Source: Coptis chinensis
Taxonomy: Eukaryota > Streptophyta > Magnoliopsida > Ranunculales > Ranunculaceae
Assembly: GCA_015680905.1 (NCBI GenBank)
Contig: CM027377.1
Location: 55,821,501-55,885,500 of the forward strand
DNA: 64,000 bases
Direction of reading: 5' to 3'
Part shown: positions 23,278-34,165 of the stretch, piece after piece
How positions within the stretch are numbered: position 1 is the stretch's first letter
How the letters are laid out: every line of letters begins with the position of its first letter
Notes under the pieces: generated by a model
Seen by the model: only the letters and a program-made list of their open reading frames with translations
What the model was told of the DNA's origin: nothing
Database searches by the model: none
Program-made: the position numbers and the translations under genes

Positions 23278-23345
23278 AAAGCAAATCAAGTTGAGGCAGG
23301 ACGACCAGAACCTCCTCAAATCCAATTTGTTCTACCAAGGAATGA
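23278..23345 (-). pseudogene. Exon-like block in CACTA-3, unidentified
   Basis: On the minus strand, an acceptor CAG at about 23363 precedes an open block encoding ASAIHSLVEQIGFEEVLVVL. It is helix-like, and could be an upstream HEAT-type exon of the same captured gene or of another. I cannot assign it to a family. Confidence 0.3.
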
Positions 23346-24595
23346 ATAGCTGAAGCAAGATCTGCAAATCAATTTATAAAGTTTAACCACTAACTTATTT
23401 ATAAGGATTTCTTCTATTACTACTTTAATAGCTGGAAGAACAATGAGAAGCTCTAGTTACCAACTTTATTTCTCATAGCTTTTTATAGGGGCCTTACATT
23501 GTGTATAAAATCGGTGACCGTCTTTCATTCATTCAACAAGAGGGTTTACTTATGAACAAATGTTATAATAGGGGAAAGGATTTATTAGCTATATTGTGTA
23601 ACATGAACAAGTGAACATCCATTTTAATAGAAGGCACCCAGCCTAATTATAGGGAGATTGGATTGAAACATGTATTCAAAGTGTCATCTAACTTTCCTGC
23701 TACTTCAATCCATATATGTTTTGACATTCCAAAGAAAGAAAATGTCTCAAGGCTTTAATTGTTACGAATTTATAGTGATCAATGTCTTTTGGTTCAAAAG
23801 CACACTAAAGCATCTCAAACTTCCGTATCTTAAAACCTTAAGTGATAGGTTTCTCTCAAGCTCAGCTCAAAGAAAACAAAAGAGAAGAGAAGTGAAACTC
23901 AGTTTCAAAAGAATCAAGGACTATTTCATATTACATAGCCTTAATTTCAGGGAATGAACTCTCATCTCTAAGTTGCTTTCATCTTATACCAAAGGTAAGA
24001 TTAGTTTTATTGAATTCTATGTTAGTTTCATAGATAGTTCTTATACCTAAGATAAGATCCTTTGAATTCTCCTGTGTAGTTTCGGATAGTTCCAATCTTT
24101 GGATGTAAAAACAGAGGGATTTATTTATAAATTCAAGTTTGAATTCTCCTTAAATTCTATGATTGTTAGCTTTTTAACTTGAATTGCTATCGGCAAGACA
24201 ATTTCTGACTAGGATTTTGTTCATTCATTTTGTAAGGATCCTCAAGAAACCTAGATAGATGACATCCAATTTATGCAATTTTTTAATAGAATTGTGGCAA
24301 AGATAAAGTTTTTTTATGCAATCTTACGTATAGCATCTCCAAAAATTAGAGAAGTATGTTTCTCAAATTCATAGTAATCCCGATATTCAAATAAGGAGAA
24401 GAGGATCTATTGACCTTCCTAAGGTAGCTGTAAATAGCACTTAACATTCTGCAATCTCACCCGTGCTATATAACCAATTACCCTACAACCTCGAGCTTGT
24501 ACACAGGTACACCAACAGTGTAAATCAAAGGGATCATGATTCACATGCACAAACCACACATACAAACAAACACGGGATGTCAGGGTGGCTATAGA

Positions 24596-24665
24596 CATCT
24601 AACAGTCCCCCTAAACACTGGGTGGGTAAACATCTAACAGTCCCCCTAAACAATGGGTGGGTAGA
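24596..24665. repeat. Two-copy 35-bp tandem repeat
   Basis: The unit catctaacagtccccctaaa plus cactgggtgggtaaa occurs at 24596-24630 and, nearly unchanged, at 24631-24665, inside CACTA-3. Confidence 0.85.
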
Positions 24666-25758
24666 CAAACTCGGCAAGATCATGCAGGTCACGCAAACAG
24701 CATGCACACACACATACCTAATCATGAAAGCATGCACACACCTAATTACGAAAACTGCTGCAAACTTAGGTTTGAAACTACACTCAAAAGAAGGAAACAT
24801 CTAATTCCACTAAATAGAACTACATCTGGGCAAATGAAGGCAAGAGGTATAGCAATAGCTGCAATACTTTCACTATTTTTTTTAAGGTTAAACAAATTTA
24901 TTAATGGTAATGAAAAGTACATAGTGAAAACCTGACTTAGTGAGGATTTAAGTCAGTTCCCTCCCACAACTTACACCAGATCCTAATTAACTTTCCCGAC
25001 CAAACATTAACTAATCAAAACACACCACTCACTCTTATATGTAATATCTAAGTGAACCCATTCTCACAGACAATACTTAATATTTCAAATAATGAAATGG
25101 CTCGATCCAGAAGAGATTTTGTCATCAAATATTCTAGAATTCCTTTCACAACAAATGCACCAAAATATATCATGCAACAATCTATGCCAAAATAGTCTAC
25201 TCGACAACTGATCACACTTGCTTTCAGGAGTAACTAAACTAACTATGATATGTGCAGTATTGAATTATATATTAGGAATTATATATTATGTTTCCCATAA
25301 GTAGGCGCAATGCATGTGCCCATTTACTAGTATATGCAATGAAAAAGAAGACAAAATGCCTAGGCTAACAAAGTTGACACATCTAAGTTAAAGCTCTTAA
25401 TTCTCAATGACAATAAGAATAGAGTTCTCCATCGAAGCACTATAGAATAGAAACCAACAAACTGAAATAATTGAACCATAAGAATAAAAGTATAATATTG
25501 GAACTTCAATTCAACAAAAAAAAAAGGTTCAATCGTGATATGAGACATTCAATTTACAGTTAATTTCAACACAAATTAAATAACTTTGGTTCCATTTCTG
25601 AAATTTGTTGATGGAAAATTTTATTTTTAACAAATTGGAATTTACGAAGCATTTCAACAAACATAAATCTTGCATCAAACAGGTGCCAGAACGTAGCCAT
25701 CGATTTCTAAAAAAACCCCAATACAAGTAAAGTAAAAAAAAGAATTAGATTCTCCTAC

Positions 25759-25863
25759 CTGAAAACCCAGTGGGAGTTGTTTTTGAGTTGGTGCGAGGTG
25801 AAGAGAGATCAATATATATGACAAGAGAGGCCAGATAGTTGGGAGCACAACGACAGTTGCCAT
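25759..25863 (-). pseudogene. Candidate first exon of the chimeric transcript in CACTA-3
   Basis: A minus-strand ATG at 25863 opens exactly 35 codons (start MATVVVLPTIWPLLSYILIS, hydrophobic, signal-peptide-like) and ends in phase 0 at a good donor (CAG/GTAGGAG). It lies about 415 bases inside the right terminus, the position from which a subterminal promoter would act, and upstream of the GCN1 and exchanger pieces. I do not recognise the peptide. Confidence 0.4.
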
Positions 25864-26281
25864 CGTGAGTTCGTGCCAGTAATGTAGAGAATAGTCCTTA
25901 TTTGATCGCGTCCCTTTTTTTGTGATATCTGTTTTCTTTTGCCATATCTATTCCGAGATATTTGGTATAATAGCAATTATATCAGTTGAGTGTCGAGATA
26001 TTCGGTATAATATAAATTATAATAGTTAAGTGCAAGATGAATGAAATTTCCTATTATATCAGTTCAACAACGCGAGATAAATTAAATTTCCTATTATATC
26101 AACTCCACACCACCCGTGGTAAAATCTATATGTATTATCCCGGTTAAGTATGATGTGAGATAACAAATTAATACTCAGAGCTAGTAACTAAGTTATGGGT
26201 CATATTATCTCGCTTATCACTTGAACTGAGATAAAGCTAAATTTAGAACCGAGATAAAAACCTTTTTTTTTAGTAGTGAAC

Positions 26282-27851
26282 TTAAAAAGAGTTTTCAAAT
26301 TTTGTTTGGGGTTGGCGTATTTTGGTATTTCATTACAAACCTTTTTGCCACCCTTTGTCTGTCATGTTTACTCCAGTAGACTTTGTGTTAGTTAGTACGT
26401 AACAATTTAATTGTGCTTCATGTTATCTTATTATCTTTATAATATTTTTGTTACAGGTATTACCAATATTTGCCACGTTTCTATGCTAAATTCTTTCATT
26501 TGTCTTTACACTTTGACGACAAAGAGTTCAATTGTTTGGCGGTAGGATAGAAACATTTGCAAAAATTAGGCACTTTTAGGATATAAATTATGCACTTTCA
26601 AAAATATAGTGTATACTATGCACTTAGTGATAATGCTATTGTTCCCTTCTCCATGGTGATATTAATCTAAAAATCTCACGTAGTACTTGAATTAGGATTT
26701 AATTTTTGAAACTTAGATAAATATGTAAGTAATAGTCATTGCATATTTTCATAAACATCTTGCATAAGCATCTATGATTGTACTTTGTAGTATTTATCTA
26801 AGACCTAGGTTAGAGTACTTAATACATATCTTCTGAGAATCTAGCCAAAGAATTATATGAGTGAAATATCTGATTGATGACACAAGGGAGAAGTAAAATC
26901 CGAGTAGAGAAATCACACATCCACTTGCTTGATCACCATACCATATCCTAAGTGAGAATTTAGGCCCTCTTTGGATCAATATAGCCAAAAATTCACACCT
27001 ATATGAAATTTATTATCCATTAGTCGCCCCACTGAGCATTTCATTAGCCTTTTCACAAACCACAAATCTTTTACCCAATAAAACAAAATAAAAAATAAAG
27101 TCAGCCTACCTATCTGGATAAGTCTGAGAAATAGGATGAAATGAAGAAAAGAAAAGAGAAAGACCTGTGGAAAAGCAATAATTGTTGGTTGCTTTGAAAG
27201 AACAATGAAGAAAGAAAAGAAAGTTTCCATGCAAAGAAAAAAAAAATTAAATGAAAGTTCAAACTCCAAAAACAGAATAAAAAGGAGTCAAAAGCCAAAA
27301 TAAAGGGTTAAGGAAGGAAACAAAAGGTAGAAGCAAAGTAAGAACAAGGTTTTCTCTAGTTACATATTTTGAAGACCATATTATCTCAAACTTGTCTTTT
27401 TTAATATTCATTTCCTTCCTTCTTTAATCACCACCTACGCCATGTATCACCTAATAAAAACCTCTAGCTCAATTAGGAATAGGTTGTTGTGATAGTAAGT
27501 TGTAGATGTGTTTGATCAACCTCAGCTTTCTTTGATTGTTATTTAGATTATGAGGAAACGAGTGCCCACTACACACTGGAGTTAGCAAACTTGAGTGGAA
27601 AAATCAAAGTGTTATGTATCTTGACACATTCTTTGTGAGAACCTACTTAAGCACGCTACCCAAAAGTTTAAGAAACGGACCTACTATTGCATTTTATAGC
27701 ATAGTTCATTGTATAGTTTTTTATCTTCAAATGATTTGATTATTATGGTTGTATTAGTTTAACTTTTAGAATGATGATCCTTGTTTAACTACTAGTGAGA
27801 TGTATAAATTCTGAGATAAAATTAGGAGACAATTACCTTTATTTCTTAGTC
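26282..27851 (+). other. 3' non-coding region of element A
   Basis: No coding potential. It is homologous, in reverse orientation, to 43424-44885 plus 50612-51150 in element D, which shows that both elements share a long non-coding 3' region. It is interrupted at 27851 by CACTA-2 and continues at 33898. Confidence 0.7.
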
Positions 27852-28816
27852 CACTACCAAAAAATCTAGTTTACCCGATAGACACCGTAAATAATATCCG
27901 ACGGTTTTTGTCTATTGAAAGTTTCCTACGTATTTTGTCCGTCGGGTATTTTCTAGCCATCTATCGGGTTAACTCCAATGGTATTTCATGTGTTTCAGAT
28001 ATGGCCGACGGTCCTATGAGAGTTACTAACCGTTGGATATTTTGACGGTTCTTAGTTACTGGTTATTTCCAATAGACATTATAATTTCCCGACAGTTGTT
28101 TGAATATTCTGCAATGGTTACAAGTTGTTGGTTAATTTTCTACGAGTTTTGGCCATCGACTTATCTCTGACAATTATCAGGCGGCTAATAAATTTCTCTT
28201 CCCCCTCTAAATTTGTTTGGAAAAATAAAATAACAAAGAAATAAAACCTAAAATCTATATCCCCTCTCTCAGTCACGACTTTGTTGTCTCCCGCTTCATC
28301 CCTCTCTTATAGCCACTCCAAGAAGGTAACATACACTCACTCTCACTCACACAAATCTCAAATCTCCTCACTCCCACACTCACTCTCTCAGTCATCACTC
28401 TCACACTTAACCAAAGACTAAACCTCTTCATTTTTTTGGTTGTTAAAATCAAATTATGATTACATATTTACTAATCTTTTCTTTTGGTGATTTTTTAGGT
28501 TGTTTTGTAACACTTCATGAGGTGAACCCATCAAGGTAAATAATTGCTAATTATTTTCTAATAAATTTTGATTATTTATGAACTGGGGTTTAGTTAAATT
28601 TTGAATTTTTCCTTTTGCATTTGGTTTTTTTTTTGTAAATCTTGTCAGTAAAATTCCACTGACTGCTTATGGAAACTAGTAATAATGTGAGATTGTATAG
28701 TGTAACTGTAGTACTTCTGTTTCAAGCAGTTGGAAATGCAGTGGCAATTTGTGTTCGCTAAGAAGTTGTTAAATAACTAGATGAACTGCTTCTTCTGTAG
28801 GTAACAAGTTCTATCA

Positions 28817-29202
28817 ATGGAAGACCAATCTCGCAGGCATGATATTCTTGATGGAAGTAGTGGTTCTGTGATTGGTTTGAAAGAAAATGGCTTTGTTCTT
28901 AAGTCGGTGCCAGATAATGCATCAGGTGAAAGTTTGCCATATGTTTCCATTGATTGGCCTAATCCTGGTGATGTATGGGGATAGAGATTAGGAAGGAGAA
29001 AAAACACTTCTGGTTTCATGGTGGATAGGTATCTTTATCATCCACATTGTATTCAGAAGTCTCTCACTGGGAGGAAATAATTTTTTGTGATCTTGTAGTC
29101 AATTAAAGAGTTTGTTAAAAAAGAGTTCCCAAATCCTGATCATGATGCCTTCTTTGCTTCTTTTAGTTGGAAGGTGCCTTCCAAATATCACTGGGGGAAA
29201 AG
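28817..29202 (+). pseudogene. Captured fragment of a plant PHD/DUF7081-type protein gene, exons 1-2
   Basis: ATG 28817 opens a frame with GESLPYVSIDWPNPGDVWG, a stop at 28982-28984, then RLGRRKNTSGFMVDRYLYHP. A second exon after the acceptor at 29097-29098 encodes SIKEFVKKEFPNPDHDAFF and ASFSWKVPSK. The pattern LPYAP.DWP.PGD.W.W.VG.R....GF..DRYLYPP ... FFASFSWKVP is that of a plant-specific family with an N-terminal domain I recall as DUF7081 and a PHD-like finger. The stop replaces the conserved Trp (TGG to TAG). The molecular role of the family is not well known to me; a nuclear or chromatin role is often assumed. Confidence 0.6.
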
Positions 29203-30000
29203 GTTTGCTTTGAGCTTATGCTTCTCATGCTTTTATCGTAACATATTCAAATCATACCAACTATGTGTCTAGTGTTTGGCATGTATGATATCAAATATTT
29301 ATCCTGTCCCTAGGTAGACGTTTTGGTTCAGGCTCAACTTAGAACCATGTTTAAGTGAGTACACCCCATGAGCAGACAATTGAACCTATGATTGTCCTTG
29401 GTGCCACTGCTTCCGAGTTTCAACTAGTCATTCTAATTTTTGTGTAAGTGTGGATGACTGGGTGTTCCTTTTTTTTACCTGTTTTTGTTTTTACTAGTTT
29501 TAAGGCCATATTATGCATGAGATCAGTGCTTGATTTAATTTGTATAATCGTTGAGTAGTTCATGCCTAACCATCTGAAGTCTTCTGCTCCGGGTTTGCTC
29601 TAGTATTGTTAACTTCAGTAGTTGATTGATTCTTAAAGCTTTTCTTACTTGTAAACTATTTTCACATTATCTTTAACTGCTTGCGTTTTAAACTTTTAAT
29701 ATAAGTATGTGATTTGGATTTAACCATTGGTATCATTTCTATATATCGAGTATGCATATTTATATAAAGAAATTATGCCTGAACTTTCTAGGTCTGAATC
29801 AAATATTGGTATGACTTGTAAGGCTCGGGAATAGAATGTGAAACCATGATCTAGAAGCAAGAAACGACTCTTTACTAGCCATGGATTGCGAGATCTACTG
29901 TAGCGAATCTGTTTTATGTCGTGATTGTTGTTGTATTCTTTGTTCTAGGAGTATTGATTGGGGTTAAGGAGGTTATAGTTTTATAAGGTGCTGAAAAAAT

Positions 30001-30118
30001 GTTGGCAAGAACTATATTTGTGGGCATGTAACTCACATTGACTGTGGTCTTCGTTCATACATGGCTGGGACAGTAGGAAGGTTTCCAATTGTTCTTTACA
30101 CCGATAAACTCGGAAGCT
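30001..30118 (+). pseudogene. PHD-like zinc-finger exon of the same captured gene
   Basis: Encodes NYICGHVTHIDCGLRSYMAG followed by TVGR and ends at a stop in 30117-30119. CGH.AH..CALR.YMAGTVGG is a zinc-ligand block found in the PHD-like finger of the DUF7081-type proteins. Its position downstream of the exons at 28817-29202, in the same orientation, fits one captured gene with internal loss. Confidence 0.55.
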
Positions 30119-30652
30119 AGCTTCACCACTTCTTCCTCGTCTTCATGTAAGTTCTTAAAAGGAAAATAAAAGAATATTATTAATTTATTAATTAATTGGG
30201 ACTAACTAACTACATTTTTCTTGGGTGCCAGCTGGAAGCGAATTCGTTAAAGATGGTTCATCTCTAGTACATTCATTTTATTTTATATGTATTATTTTAA
30301 TATATTTGATTCTTGATTGTTGATTGGGGCTTGTTTTTAATTACAGAGTTTTGGAAGTGAGACGAGGCAATTGAAATTGCTTAATCAAGTACTTTATGAT
30401 TCATCACTGCTACTATAAAAGTCAGATTTGGTTTTGATTTAATTTTTTATTGAAAGGAAGCGTTAAATACACTGAAAGAAGTCAAAGAACCTATTAGATT
30501 TAGACAGTTCAATCGATTCTGTTACTCAAGGTAAGTAAATTATTTAACAAATTTGGTGGTGTTTGAATTATTTGAGTCATGTGTTTGGTTTTATTGTGTA
30601 GAATCATTGTCGGAGCCAACGGAGCACATGGCTAGAGTATTATCTACTACAG

Positions 30653-30834
30653 ATGAGTGAGACGGAATTGGAAAATCCCATTAAGCAGGTTACTAATGGA
30701 GTTGAAGGAAAAGAAAATTATGGTTTATCGAAATCCACATTTGTTGAGGAGAACAAGAATGGGGATGGAGATGTTGTTAAAGAGAAACCAAATTTATCCG
30801 AGAATACAATCAGAAATGTTGATGGGAAATTGGT
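30653..30834 (+). pseudogene. Unidentified exon-like frame in CACTA-2
   Basis: ATG 30653 opens a hydrophilic, Asn/Glu/Lys-rich peptide (MSETELENPIKQVTNGVEGK...) running to a plausible donor (TTG/GTTAGT). It sits between the PHD-type and bZIP fragments and in the same orientation. It may be the N-terminal part of either gene or a third piece. Not recognised. Confidence 0.3.
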
Positions 30835-31288
30835 TAGTTTTCTTTTATAAATATGCCAAATTTATAGTTGAAGTTTGCATTGGGTGTTTTACTTTGTTAG
30901 TGACTAGTAACATCATTTTATAGATCTTTTTAAAGACTTGTCCATTCAAACTAACTACGATTCTACGATATTTCTATAATATATAGGAATGTAAGTTTTA
31001 CCATCTGTCATGCTAAGAAGTCTGGACTTAAAATGAACAGCCCCATAAATGCTTTGTTATTGGCTTATCTGAGTCCACAACTTTGTTTGTGAGCGAGTGT
31101 ACAGATGTTGTGACTAGCCATTTCACTCATTAGAGTTGTCTTCGAAACATTTTTGTGGCTAGTTAGAAGTTTTCTAGTTTTCCTAGTTAAGTGAAATATT
31201 TTGAAACTTTAGTGCCTTGCTTTTTTGTTGATGACTCACTTATTCATAGTGTATGTTTCTATTTTTTCCTTTTTATTTTTTTTATCAG

Positions 31289-31632
31289 GAGTTATTTGTG
31301 AATGGGGAGCTCATAGTTCAATGGCCCAAAGTTGAAAATATAATGGCTAATGAGAAACTTGTTGAAATCGCTTCAGCGGATCCCAAACGTGCCAAATGGT
31401 AGTCTTTCTTCCAATTTTTAGTTACGTAGCATTTGGTATAGACTAAAGGGAACGCTATGATGATGTTAACACTCTATTCTTAAACTGATTGTTGTAGGAT
31501 TTTGGCTAATTGGCAATCAGCAGCTCGTTCCAAGGAACGAAATATGAGGTATATATCTTAGAATTGGAACACGAAGTTCAAACCTTACAAACAGAAGCAA
31601 CTACGTTGTCTGCATAGCTGACACTATTACAG
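31289..31632 (+). pseudogene. Captured group I bZIP transcription-factor fragment (two exons)
   Basis: Exon a (31289-31398, acceptor TCAG, donor ATG/GTAGTC) encodes IMANEKLVEIASADPKRAK. Exon b (31498-31632, acceptor GTAG, donor CAG/GTGTGT) encodes [20 protein letters not shown], then in a shifted frame LEHEVQTLQTEATTLSA, a stop and LTLLQ. Plant VIP1/RF2/bZIP29-type factors read [31 protein letters not shown]..., so the basic region and leucine zipper start are clear, with the exon border at its usual place. Two conserved Arg codons (CGG) have become Trp (TGG), a Gln codon has become TAG, and two bases are inserted after YIS. Introns are retained, so capture was at the DNA level. Confidence 0.92.
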
Positions 31633-33897
31633 GTGTGTATTCTTTATTTCTCTCACCGCCTTCTCTCTCCCCAACACACACACACACGAAACACCCCCTA
31701 CCTTCATTTTTTGTTCTAGTTACCTATTTCTTACTTTAGTGTGCCTGAAGAGCTCGCCTGACTCACTCTCACACTCAACCAAATACACAAATTCACTCCT
31801 TTTTAGTGTTTTTAAAATAAAATTTTGATTTCATATATACTAATATTTTGTTTTAGGGGTGAAGATTCTTAGTCTTTGGAGATAAGTGATGGGGGTCTTT
31901 TTAGTGCTCTTCTTGGTATGTATTTTCTTTTATGTTCGGTAACTAGCTAATAGTTTCCTAAGGCCATAAACTAATTGCCTTAAATTGGTTTCATCAATTA
32001 GTGGTGTTGGGCTTGCTGCAGTATGAAATATATCCATTGAAGGTTTCCTTGATTTTGGTTAATTCCCTGTAATTTGAATTCTTAAGTTGCGACTTTGAGC
32101 TAATATATTAGCCCCAAGTCCCCAACTATATTTCATGATGCTAACTATTGTATTCGCGATGCTAATTATTGTATTTGTGAGCTTCCCAAAGTCCAAGACC
32201 ACATGCTAATTACAAAAATGTATATTTTCTATGCGCTTATGGTACATAGGTATGTACACCTTGTTTTGTTTCTGATCTGTTTTGCCTTCTTATTTTCCAA
32301 TGATCTTTTAGTATATGCTCTTGTTTTTGGATATTTCTAGTACTTGTGTTGGTTTCTGTGTCGTAGGTCTTGTTTCTCTTCAGCATGGTTTTTTTTTTTT
32401 TTGTATGTGTAAAGCTTTAAAGAGAGCAAAGTACTGCTATTCTTTTTTTATTTTTTTTGTGTGGTGATGTTTCCTGTCAATTGCAGGTTAACTTATAAAG
32501 AGAATAATTGTGATGGACTAAAGTGGTTCATCATTGATTTCTAAAACCCTTAAACTGTTTAATGGACAAAGTTGTGGTGAAGGTGAAGATATAAGGATTA
32601 GTTTACCTGATGAAATTCATCACCTCATTTTTTTCGTTCATTCCTATTGTTGAGATTTTTAGTTGAACTTGTGGTTGTTGTTTTTAATTTATAATTTCAT
32701 CTATTCATTTTTGTTGCATGCCCTTTCAACTTGTGTTATATACTAAGTAAGTGTAGCTCTTTTTTAATAATTGTGATGTTGGGATCTTTCTAGTGTTATG
32801 CGCGGAAGTATTATGTATTCTCTCTAGTGTTAGCTTCTGTGTGGATGGATGTTTCCTAAGAAACTGCTAGTGATGCTTTGTAGTGGTAGCATTCATATTA
32901 TTAATTCAACTCCATTTTCCAATGAGAATCAGTCATTAAATTAGTCGTTTTATACTACATTATCAATGGGTCATGTGTTGAAGATTGAGCATTACCAGCC
33001 GAATTGGAGAAATGGCATATTAGGCAAGGCTCAACAAGAAAGGCGCATTTTAGTCAATTTACTTTCATTCATAAGAAATTATGTTTCCCTCCATGATCAG
33101 TAGGTAGATTTCTATTAGAGGCATATCAAATACATCTCCCAGGAGACGTTACTAGTAATCTTGTGATAGTCAAGTGATCTAGTGGCCCATGTCAGAGATG
33201 CAAGCTGGTTAGACATTCAATGGTGGTGTTACTATGTGCTTTAGAGCTAACCAGCCCTAGTTTTGAATTTCAACAGGTTGTTAAACAATTGGTGCTTAGT
33301 CATTACTAGGGTACTAGAGATTACTAGGACTGGTTGCTAGACAGATGGTGTGGTGCTGATTTTTGGTTTCTGAAGGAAGTAATATGTATACTTAGTGAAC
33401 CACATGTCTTATTCTTGTTTTTTTTTATGAACACATTGTTTCTTTATGAATACATTGGCGTTTGTAGCATTTGAGTGGGAACTTGTAAGAATGTAATTGG
33501 TGCAGGAAAGAATGTAATGTTGGGATACCTGAAACAATTATTATAAGAAATATATTTTTTAAAATAAAGAACTAATACCCGACGGATAAAAACTGTCTAG
33601 TAGCAAACTACCAGACGGCTAGCAGCTGGCATATCCGACGGTTGGTGACAGCTGGTCTAATCGACGGTTCATAACAACAGAACTATCTAACGGTTTTTAA
33701 CAGTAGGAATATCCGACGGTTTTTAGCAGCAGGAATATCCGACGGTTTTTGACAGCCGGCATATTCGATGGTTATTAATTGTCGGAAGCCTATGCCCACC
33801 GAGCATTTTCCGACGGTCTTGCGGCAGTTTTGGTCTGTCGGGTAATACCTTTGGTGACAGCCATAGTCAGTCGAGTAAAGTCATTCTTTTTGTAGTG

Positions 33898-34165
33898 GTC
33901 GTTATAGTATAAATGAAGTTTGTGAGTACCTTCTCTGGAAAACTGTCACGAGGCTATAGCTTGTCTACTAGGGAATTCCTAGTTGTTTAAGGCCTTATTG
34001 CATATGGTCAATGCAATCGCACTCAGCGAAAAGAAAGTAGTTAGGAATATATTTTTGGCAACTTATTTTAATTTCACTTATTTACTTAAGGACAAAATAA
34101 ATGTTGTTTGGGGGTGTTTTGATAAGAGCCCAAAACTATAGTTTTAATCCTGATAATAGAAGTTT
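33898..34165 (+). repeat. End of element A: terminal non-coding piece, polypurine tract and 3' LTR stub
   Basis: 33898-34104 matches the reverse of 35477-35679 in D (shared gaggctata, ggccttatt, catatggtcaatgcaatcgc). A purine-rich GTTTGGGGGTG precedes TGATAAGAGCCCAAAACTAT at 34120, the first bases of A's 5' LTR. Only about 46 bases of the 3' LTR remain before element D starts. Confidence 0.8.

Larger units (their letters stand above)
20420..26278 (-). mobile_element. CACTA-3, complete non-autonomous CACTA element with captured genes
   Basis: Both terminal repeats are visible: CACTACTAAAAAAAGGGTTT at 20420, and the reverse complement of CACTACTAAAAAAAAAGG ending at 26278. It is flanked by the 3-bp duplication AAC (20417-20419 and 26279-26281). 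Subterminal regions are full of gagata / tatctc motifs. At 5859 bp it has no transposase. It interrupts element A, whose homology to D continues on either side. Interior: a first exon at 25863, GCN1 fragments and an exchanger fragment, all on the minus strand. The stretch 22420-23277, and 23346-25758 apart from the repeat at 24596, shows nothing else I can name. Confidence 0.93.
27852..33897 (+). mobile_element. CACTA-2, complete non-autonomous CACTA element with captured genes
   Basis: Starts CACTACCAAAAAATC and ends TTTTTGTAGTG, flanked by the 3-bp duplication GTC (27849-27851 and 33898-33900). It is 6046 bp with subterminal arrays of a ccgacggt motif, about seven copies at 33590-33830 and others at 27890-28160. 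No transposase is visible. Interior, all on the plus strand: a leader with a donor near 28328, a PHD-type plant gene fragment, an unassigned 65-codon frame and a bZIP fragment. About 28380-28500 is repeated at 31755-31860. The stretches 29203-30000 and 31870-33580 hold no gene I can name. Confidence 0.93.
5858..34165 (+). mobile_element. Element A: Athila-like Ty3-gypsy LTR element, broken, heavily nested
   Basis: Parts in order: 5' LTR 5858-7345; primer site 7348; GC-rich leader; gag about 8141-9420; protease region about 9430-10549; T insertion and a reverse LTR piece 10550-19659; continuation of the coding region 19660-20300; CACTA-3; non-coding 3' region 26282-27851; CACTA-2; 33898-34119 ending in a purine-rich tract; 3' LTR stub from 34120. 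No reverse transcriptase or integrase of its own is visible. It is an old, decayed fossil with several breaks in each coding part. The 3' LTR is cut short where element D begins. Confidence 0.8.

Noticed and set aside
28777-29019. Minus-strand ORF of 80 codons
   Set aside because: Shadow of the PHD/DUF7081-type exon on the plus strand.
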